Origin: Spirochaetota bacterium
GTDB taxonomy: Bacteria; Spirochaetota; Spirochaetia; Treponematales; UBA12059
Length of the DNA stretch: 34,721 nt
Assembly: GCA_020048755.1 (NCBI GenBank)
Contig: JAIFMD010000066.1
Coordinates: 1 to 34,721 of the forward strand
Direction of reading: 5' to 3'
Shown in pieces: positions 28,433 to 34,721 of this stretch. The number at the start of each line of letters is the position of its first letter. Position 1 is the stretch's first letter. The notes below the pieces were generated by a model. It was not told the DNA's origin, did no database searches, and was given only the letters and a program-made list of their open reading frames with translations. Both the position numbers and the translations under genes were made by a program.

Positions 28433-29943
28433 AGAAAACCGCTATCTCAAACACCAGCCAGACAGTCCGCTCATCCTGGGGAGCGGTGCTCGTGGCAGCA
28501 CTGGCAGTATTCGCCCTTGCAACTCCGGTGATGGCCCAGGATAGCTTCAGCATCGACGAAGACGCCATGTTCGGCTCCGAGGACATGGTGGAGACAGTGA
28601 CCGAGTCCGAAGCCGGCTCTGCCGTGAAGAGCCTCCTTGTTTCGGAATCAGTCCGCGTCGGCGGCCGCTTTACCGGCAGCGCGGCATCCTCCTGGACCTG
28701 GAACGATCCCTGGGAAGGTGACTTCGACATCACAGCCACCGACGACTATGGCCTTGCGCCGTCCCTGTCGTCCCTACTCTTCTTTGACGCCAGACCGACC
28801 GAAGAAAGCCGCTTCTACGGCTCATTGAAGACCTCATGGCCGTTCACTACCTCGACCAGCGTCCTGACTACTGAAACCCCGATTACTGTACCCACACTCG
28901 GCGACTCAGTAACAATGAGTACAACAAATATAAGTGTGCCTGAGGTTGAGGTCTTCGAGCTGTTCTCTGATTTCTCATGGAACGACTCCCTGTACTTCCG
29001 CTTCGGCAAGCAGACGGTAAACTGGGGGGTGGGCTATTTCTTCTCACCCGCCAACATCCTGAACCTCCAGGCTATCGACCCTACCGATCCCACGGCCCAG
29101 CTTGAAGGCCCCGTGGCGCTACGGGCCCTCTACCCCATCCCCGGCACCCAGCACAACCTCTGGGCCTACACCGTATTCGACTCGGCCACAATGAAGCCCG
29201 AAGATACCGCCGTTGCGGCAAAGGCCGAGTTTGTGTTCGGCGGCTGGGAGCTCGGAGTCGGCGGCTACTACCAGAAGGACGACCCGATACGCGGCATGCT
29301 GACCGCCTCAGGCTCGGTTGGCCAGTTCAGCGTGTTTGGCGAAGCGACCATTGCCCGCGGCTCCGACAGGACCTGGGTCACGAAAATTGACGCACCTACC
29401 TTCCTCGATCCCGTGTACCTGACGACCAAGGAAGATGACGAGTCAATCTTCTTCCAGGGAACGACCGGATTCCGTTACACGAATTCCGACGCCAACATCA
29501 CCGTCATGGGCCAGTACCTGTACGATGGTGAAGGCTACCTGAATACCGACCGTGAGGACCGGATAACCGAGGCACAGGACAATGAAACGGCAATAAAGAC
29601 ATTCCTGGCTATCGCTGACCCGACTGCCGATGTCGATGCGGCATTCACGGGTTTCCTCAAGGGCCTCATCTACGGCTCAGGCCAGCATTATGCCGCGGCC
29701 ACCTTCTCCAAGAGCGAATTGCTGGTGGATGACCTGTCGTTCTCCCTGTTCGCGATGGGCAACCTGTCGGACTTCTCGGGCATCATCAAGCCTACGCTGT
29801 CATACGCGTTCTTCGACGGCCTGTCGCTGTCAACATCAGCGTCGTTTGCGGTAGGCTACGACAACGGCGAATACGTCGTCCTCAACGATGGCCGTGCCCT
29901 GAGCCTTTCAGTATCCCTGACCCTCGGCTCCGGCGCCTTTTAG
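28429..29943 (+). CDS. Putative outer-membrane beta-barrel protein of the ABC operon
   Basis: Signal peptide, beta-rich sequence (YFRFGKQTVNWGVGYFFSPANILNLQAIDPTDP), C-terminal Phe (SVSLTLGSGAF); 4-nt overlap with the LolA-like gene. Confidence 0.75.
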   Translation: MKKTAISNTSQTVRSSWGAVLVAALAVFALATPVMAQDSFSIDEDAMFGSEDMVETVTESEAGSAVKSLLVSESVRVGGRFTGSAASSWTWNDPWEGDFDITATDDYGLAPSLSSLLFFDARPTEESRFYGSLKTSWPFTTSTSVLTTETPITVPTLGDSVTMSTTNISVPEVEVFELFSDFSWNDSLYFRFGKQTVNWGVGYFFSPANILNLQAIDPTDPTAQLEGPVALRALYPIPGTQHNLWAYTVFDSATMKPEDTAVAAKAEFVFGGWELGVGGYYQKDDPIRGMLTASGSVGQFSVFGEATIARGSDRTWVTKIDAPTFLDPVYLTTKEDDESIFFQGTTGFRYTNSDANITVMGQYLYDGEGYLNTDREDRITEAQDNETAIKTFLAIADPTADVDAAFTGFLKGLIYGSGQHYAAATFSKSELLVDDLSFSLFAMGNLSDFSGIIKPTLSYAFFDGLSLSTSASFAVGYDNGEYVVLNDGRALSLSVSLTLGSGAF

Positions 29944-29955
29944 AAAAGGAATTTT

Positions 29956-30127
29956 GCACAGAGCCACAGAGAAGATGAGGTGAATATAGAAAAAGAATTT
30001 CGCAAAGAGACACAGAGAAGACGAGAGGAATAAGAAGGATTAAGAAGGAAAAGGAGTTTTAAACCTCTTTTTCTTCTTTCCCTTCTTTCTCATTTCTTTC
30101 TTCCTCATCTTCTCTGTGTCTCTGTGC
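29956..30127. repeat. CACAGAG-type composite inverted-repeat element, copy B (mirrored relative to copy A)
   Basis: Forward arms 29956-29980 and 30002-30025; reverse arm 30103-30127. Its reverse complement matches copy A, including gtttaaaactccttttccttcttaatccttcttattcc and ctcgtcttctctgtgtctc. Confidence 0.9.
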
Positions 30128-30256
30128 TCAAATCTCCTATCCTCTTCCTGTCTTTTTTTACTTGTGCTATCCGGGCATTTTGGCCTAGTATCGGGTATAG
30201 TTTTGGGCGCGGCCACGAAGGCGCGCCCTAAGAACATTACAAGGAGCCATACCTCG

Positions 30257-31471
30257 ATGAAAGCAGCCAAGATATGCGATCGCATTTGGGCACTCCATGC
30301 CGATATAGATTCCGCCGACGACCGGTTTGAAGGGATTTGGCCGATCCCCAATGGCGTATCGCTCAATTCCTATCTCATAAGGGGCGAAAAAATTGCCCTC
30401 ATTGACCTGGTTCGAGACTGGTGCGGCGCTGCAGCAAACCTGAAGGCGCAACTTGCCGATGCGGGACTGGAAGTGGCATCAATCGACTACTTGATACTTA
30501 ACCATCTCGAACCAGACCATACCGGCTGGCTGGCCGAGTTCAAGGCCCAGAATCCCTGTGTCGAGATCATAGCTACGGCCAAGGGTGTGGAACTGGTTAA
30601 AAGCTTCTATAAAATCACCGACGGCCTGAAGGCAGTAAAATCAGGCGATACGCTAGACCTGGGCGGCGTGACGCTCCAGTTTGAAGAAACACCAAACGTG
30701 CACTGGCCCGAGACGATGATGACCTTCGAGCCTGAATCCGGCACGCTGTTCTCGTGCGATGCGTTCGGCAGCTACGGCAAGCTCGGCAAGCGCGTGTTCG
30801 ACGACGAGTACTATGCGGAGGAACACGCGTTCTTCCAGACTGAAAGCCTGCGCTATTACGCCAACATCGTTGGCAGCTTCAGCACCTTCGTCAAAAAAGC
30901 AATCCAGAAAGTAGCTCCGCTGGGCATCAAGGTGGTTGCTCCGAGTCACGGTCTCATCTGGCGCGAGAAACCCCAGGTAATTATCGACCGCTACCTGAAA
31001 TACGCCGGATACATGGAAGGCCCGCAGGAGAAGGAAATCTGCGTCGTGTGGGGTTCCATGTACGGAAATACCAGAACTGCGCTGGAGGCGCTTCTCAAGG
31101 GAATAGAGGACGAGCGTGTGCCGTTCTCAATCCACCGCGTTCCGGACGAAGACGTCTCCTTTGTGCTCGCCGACGCCTTCAAGAGTGCCGGCATCGTCAT
31201 CGCCATGCCTACCTACGAATACAAGATGTTCCCGCCCATGGCCTATGTACTGGACATGTTCGAGCGCAAGCATGTGTGGAACCGCAAGGCCTTGCGCATC
31301 GGCTCCTGGGGCTGGGTCGGTGGTGCGAAGAAAGAATACGAAGAGAAGGTTGCGCCCCTCAAATGGACCCATATCGAGCCACTGGAATGGGCTGGAGCGG
31401 CTGACGAAGCTACCCGCGCCGCCCTCCGTGAACGCGGCAGGGAACTGGCCCGTGCCGTCAAGGCAGGCTGA
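30257..31471 (+). CDS. FprA-family A-type flavoprotein (flavodiiron protein: MBL-fold plus flavodoxin domain)
   Basis: NHLEPDHTGWL (diiron ligand motif), MTFEPESGTLFSCDAFGSYG, SHGLIWR, then flavodoxin domain VVWGSMYGNTRTALEALLKG. Confidence 0.93.
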   Translation: MKAAKICDRIWALHADIDSADDRFEGIWPIPNGVSLNSYLIRGEKIALIDLVRDWCGAAANLKAQLADAGLEVASIDYLILNHLEPDHTGWLAEFKAQNPCVEIIATAKGVELVKSFYKITDGLKAVKSGDTLDLGGVTLQFEETPNVHWPETMMTFEPESGTLFSCDAFGSYGKLGKRVFDDEYYAEEHAFFQTESLRYYANIVGSFSTFVKKAIQKVAPLGIKVVAPSHGLIWREKPQVIIDRYLKYAGYMEGPQEKEICVVWGSMYGNTRTALEALLKGIEDERVPFSIHRVPDEDVSFVLADAFKSAGIVIAMPTYEYKMFPPMAYVLDMFERKHVWNRKALRIGSWGWVGGAKKEYEEKVAPLKWTHIEPLEWAGAADEATRAALRERGRELARAVKAG

Positions 31472-31505
31472 GCTTCTGGTCTGATCCCGGCCTCCGGATA
31501 CAAGC

Positions 31506-31536
31506 AAGCCCCCCGTCGGTCGACGAGGGGCTTTTT
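31506..31536 (+). terminator. Rho-independent terminator
   Basis: aagccccccgtc-ggtc-gacgaggggctt followed by ttt; downstream of the flavodiiron gene and the oadG stop. Confidence 0.8.
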
Positions 31537-31557
31537 ATGCGCATGGCGGGTTTGTGA

Positions 31558-31710
31558 TCAGGCTTTCTTGCCGCCCAATTTGACTGACAGCCAGATGATC
31601 AGGAAAAAAGCCGCGAGGGTGGCAAATACGCCGATGAGCCCGCCTGCGGTGACGGCCAGTGCCTGTACCGTAGTAGGAGCGCTTTTAAGGTTGTAGATTA
31701 GTGAATCCAT
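31558..31710 (-). CDS. Small membrane protein, OadG-like gamma subunit of a decarboxylase Na+ pump (50 aa, not in the ORF track)
   Basis: MDSLIYNLKSAPTTVQALAVTAGGLIGVFATLAAFFLIIWLSVKLGGKKA: single TM, immediately downstream of oadB. Confidence 0.6.
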   Translation of the reverse strand: MDSLIYNLKSAPTTVQALAVTAGGLIGVFATLAAFFLIIWLSVKLGGKKA

Positions 31711-31726
31711 TGATGTCTCCTTGAGC

Positions 31727-32854
31727 CTAGCCGACCAGCAACGGAACGAACGCCAGTATCATGCCACCGGCAATGATGGATCCCAGCTGCCCCGACACAT
31801 TGGAACCTATGGCATGCATGAGGATGATGTTGCCCTTCTCCTCTTCCGCAGCCATCTTCTGAATCACGCGGCCAGACATAGGAAAGGCCGATATTCCACA
31901 CGCGCCTATCATTGGATTGATCTTCTTGTCATGCGGAAGAAACAGGTTTACCAGCTTGGCGAACAGTACTCCACCAGCGGTATCGAACACGAACGCGACG
32001 AGCCCCATGCCCAGGATCATCAGTGTCTGCACGTTGAGGAACTTGTCTGCCCGCATGCTGGAACCGATCGTGATGCCCAGGAGCAGTGTTACCAGGTAGG
32101 CCAGTTCGTTCTGCGCAGTCTGTGACAGGCGCTCCAGAACACCGGATTCACGTATCAGGTTACCAAACATCAGGGAGCCCACGAGCGGTACCGATATCGG
32201 GGCGACGATGCCGGAGATCATTGTTACCACGATGGGAAACGTTATTTTCAGCCACCTGGGTACACCTGACTCGTGGTAGACCATGTGGATGCGGCGTTCC
32301 TTCTTCGAGGTCAGGAGCTTTATGACCGGCGGCTGGATGAGCGGCACGAGCGCCATGTACGAGTAGGCTGCCACTGATATCGGCCCCAGCAAATCTCTGG
32401 CAAACTTGTTGGCCACGTAGATGGCCGTCGGACCATCGGCGGCACCGATGATGCCGATGCTGGCGGCTTCCTTGAGGCTGAAACCCAGCAGGGTCGCTAT
32501 GATCATCGTCGCAAAGATGCCGAACTGGGCAGCCGCGCCAAAGAATATCATGAACGGATTCTTGAACAGCGGACCAAAATCGATCATCGCTCCGACCGCA
32601 ATGAAAATGAGTATCGGGAACAGCTCGTTTGCTATACCGCCGTCATACAGCACTTTCAGGAACCCGGCGGAACCTTCATGCTCCCATACTACCGATAAAG
32701 GCAGGTTGACGAGTATCGCACCGAACCCTATCGGTAAAAGGAGCATCGGCTCGTATTCTTTCTGTATGGCAAGCCAGATCAGAACTGCGCCTACAGCATA
32801 CATCACCAGATCCTGCCAGACTATTGAAGTAAAACCGACAAATAAATCACCCAT
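31727..32854 (-). CDS. oadB: Sodium ion-translocating decarboxylase beta subunit
   Basis: IFIAVGAMIDFGPLFKNP, IGIIGAADGPTAIYVANKFA, INPMIGACGISAFPMSGRVIQKMA, HAIGSNVSGQLGSIIAGG. Confidence 0.93.
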   Translation of the reverse strand: MGDLFVGFTSIVWQDLVMYAVGAVLIWLAIQKEYEPMLLLPIGFGAILVNLPLSVVWEHEGSAGFLKVLYDGGIANELFPILIFIAVGAMIDFGPLFKNPFMIFFGAAAQFGIFATMIIATLLGFSLKEAASIGIIGAADGPTAIYVANKFARDLLGPISVAAYSYMALVPLIQPPVIKLLTSKKERRIHMVYHESGVPRWLKITFPIVVTMISGIVAPISVPLVGSLMFGNLIRESGVLERLSQTAQNELAYLVTLLLGITIGSSMRADKFLNVQTLMILGMGLVAFVFDTAGGVLFAKLVNLFLPHDKKINPMIGACGISAFPMSGRVIQKMAAEEEKGNIILMHAIGSNVSGQLGSIIAGGMILAFVPLLVG

Positions 32855-32910
32855 ATGCCACCTTTCCGTTCGTGTATCATAACGAAGGTGTAGCCACGAG
32901 GCAAGCCGCG

Positions 32911-33969
32911 TTATGGAGAAGCAGGAAGCGGAACACGGAACAGGCGGATGCTTGCACCAGGCAAGGCAGAAACGAGGCCCATGAAGTCCACGGATTGGCG
33001 GGTATTAGCATCAACGGCATTGATGACATACAATCCAGCCGCATCCCGGTACGGCACGATTGCCAGTTCGGTGGGGGGTTGAGGGCCAGCACCACTGACA
33101 AGAGCTATGAAGGCTGATTCAGTGCCTATGCCGGAAAGAATCGCCAGAGCAGCCGATTCAAGGGGGATTCCACTTGATTCAGTCCAGCCGGAAACGGCTT
33201 TCAAGGCTGGATCCCTGGGATTGGAGAACGTAACAACTTGCTTGTTCGCGGTTGCAGTGACTTCCTCGGGAGTGTACCCGGCTTTTCCAGCGACTGCGAG
33301 ATATCGCCCGACAGTGCTGAAGTCCCTGGCTACCTGTAACAATTCCAGAGCAGTTCCCGTGGGGCGCCCGGAAATCAGGTCGGCCGCAAATGCAGATATA
33401 CTGGAAACTCCTGGGTCACCTAAAACCAGGGACCAGTCAACACCGGAATTGGTCGCATCGTGCAGGTACCTGAAGGTGTTGGTGAAAAAATAGTAGATAA
33501 GGTGGGATACCGAGTATCCGCTACGGACAACGGATCCAGCAACTACGTAGTCTACTATGGTCCGCTCGTTCCTGGGCGTGAGGCTGATGAAACTCAGGCC
33601 ATCGTCGCTTAGATACCACAATACCCTCAATATATAGCCTGTAGTTGCGTCGCGCTTGATCGCCATGTTGCCACGTGATCCAACAGGGTACCCACCGTTG
33701 CGCTCACGCTGGAACAACACGTAGAACGATTGACCATCACGTTCCACCGAGATGCGTATCCGGCCCGCAGGGGTATCGCGGAACACCGTCTTGAAATTCA
33801 GTGCAACCGGAGGAGCTGCGGTTATTACGGCAGACAGGAATTCCGAACGTACTGCCAGAAAATCAGGAAAAGCCTGTATCGAGGCCAGTGTGGCCTGCGC
33901 ATCTACCGCAACGAGAGGGATGCTATAGAGAACGACGCTCAGGAACGCCGCTAGTCCCTTATATTTCAT
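32911..33969 (-). CDS. Exported protein of unknown function
   Basis: 352-aa ORF with signal peptide MKYKGLAAFLSVVLYSIPLVAVDA and SD GGAG; the body is not assigned to a family I recognise with confidence. Confidence 0.6.
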   Translation of the reverse strand: MKYKGLAAFLSVVLYSIPLVAVDAQATLASIQAFPDFLAVRSEFLSAVITAAPPVALNFKTVFRDTPAGRIRISVERDGQSFYVLFQRERNGGYPVGSRGNMAIKRDATTGYILRVLWYLSDDGLSFISLTPRNERTIVDYVVAGSVVRSGYSVSHLIYYFFTNTFRYLHDATNSGVDWSLVLGDPGVSSISAFAADLISGRPTGTALELLQVARDFSTVGRYLAVAGKAGYTPEEVTATANKQVVTFSNPRDPALKAVSGWTESSGIPLESAALAILSGIGTESAFIALVSGAGPQPPTELAIVPYRDAAGLYVINAVDANTRQSVDFMGLVSALPGASIRLFRVPLPASP

Positions 33970-34093
33970 GAAGCCTGCTCCGATTTGAATTGGTTTGTAC
34001 AGTAACCACTATAGCACAACACCACATAAAAGAAGAACGTTACTTGTACAGCACAGGCACAATCCTTGAAAATTGCGCCTGAGTCAGTATAGG

Positions 34094-34721
34094 ATGACAA
34101 CAATGAACAGCATCGACATCCAGGCTTACAAGGGAAAACGCATAGCAGTGGGGCTTTCCGGCGGGGTGGATTCTTCCACCGCACTCGCGTTGCTGGCGGA
34201 AGCCGGAGCAGACGTGTTCGGGCTCACTATGAAAATCTGGCGCACAGACGGCCTGCGGCAAGCGGACCTGACTATCAGTGATGCCTGCTATGGCCCTGGT
34301 GAAGAGGAAGATGTAGCTGCTTCAGAGGCTCTTTGTTCCTCCCTGGGCGTTCCCTATCTGGCTCTCGACCTCTCGACGGAATACGAAACCAGGATCCTTG
34401 ATTACTTCAAACGCGAATATACCCTGGGCCGGACGCCGAACCCCTGCGTCCGCTGCAACCAGGAAATGAAATTCGGTTTCCTCATAGACCGCGCAAGAGA
34501 AGCAGGAGCTCAATTTGACCTGTTTGCCACAGGCCACTTTGCCAGAATAGAAAGCCGCCAGGGCATCCTGATGCTCAGGCGAGCCAGGGAAGAAGCCAAA
34601 GACCAGACCTACTTCGTCCACCGGCTTACGCCTGCGATACTCGCCGGAGTCGCTTTTCCACTCGGGAACCTATCCAAAGCCGAAGTCCGCGTGGAGGCCA
34701 GAAGGCTGGGACTTTCGTCCG
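34094..34721 (+). CDS. mnmA: tRNA-specific 2-thiouridylase MnmA, 3' truncated by window edge
   Basis: KRIAVGLSGGVDSSTALALLAEAG, GRTPNPCVRCNQEMKFGFL, DLFATGHFARI, KDQTYFVHRL. Start at 34094 or in-frame 34103. Absent from the ORF track because there is no stop in the window. Confidence 0.93.
   Translation, partial: MTTMNSIDIQAYKGKRIAVGLSGGVDSSTALALLAEAGADVFGLTMKIWRTDGLRQADLTISDACYGPGEEEDVAASEALCSSLGVPYLALDLSTEYETRILDYFKREYTLGRTPNPCVRCNQEMKFGFLIDRAREAGAQFDLFATGHFARIESRQGILMLRRAREEAKDQTYFVHRLTPAILAGVAFPLGNLSKAEVRVEARRLGLSS

Noticed and set aside
23645-30127. Composite transposon bracketed by the two elements
   Set aside because: No transposase in either element or in the operon, and no clear target-site duplication visible; kept only as an open hypothesis.
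32911-33969. Ribosome-inactivating-protein-like toxin
   Set aside because: Superficial resemblance of a few residues only; no confident active-site pattern.
33988-34055. Repeated ttgtacag flanking the mnmA upstream region
   Set aside because: Short (8-bp) match with unclear spacing; compatible with chance.

Overview
The window reads as ordinary chromosome from a moderately GC-rich spirochaete. The order tlyC/corC-like, ybeY, 7TM-HD phosphohydrolase, phoH-like, LptD-like resembles treponemal chromosomes; this is from memory and was not searched. I support about 27 CDS or CDS remnants. No rRNA, tRNA, CRISPR array or recognisable transposase was seen. Five things deserve a second look. (1) Three tandem full-length paralogues at 15506-18903, each with a signal peptide, a CsgG/FlgO/LpoB-like domain and a predicted outer-membrane beta-barrel ending in Phe. 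(2) Two related elements of about 180 bp, built from GCACAGAGACACAGAGAAGATGAGG arms in mirrored orientation, bracket a 6-kb ABC/LolA-like/barrel operon (23645-23829 and 29956-30127). (3) Three reading-frame lesions: uvrA, with exact loss of the first Walker A segment; ychF; and the antitoxin of a PIN-toxin pair. These could be real decay or assembly error. (4) An AAA/DUF4143 ATPase is preceded by a perfect 12-bp-arm palindrome and interlocked inverted repeats. (5) A REP-like hairpin pair with an exact 28-bp direct repeat lies at 8333-8438. All family calls come from reading motifs by eye; no searches were run.
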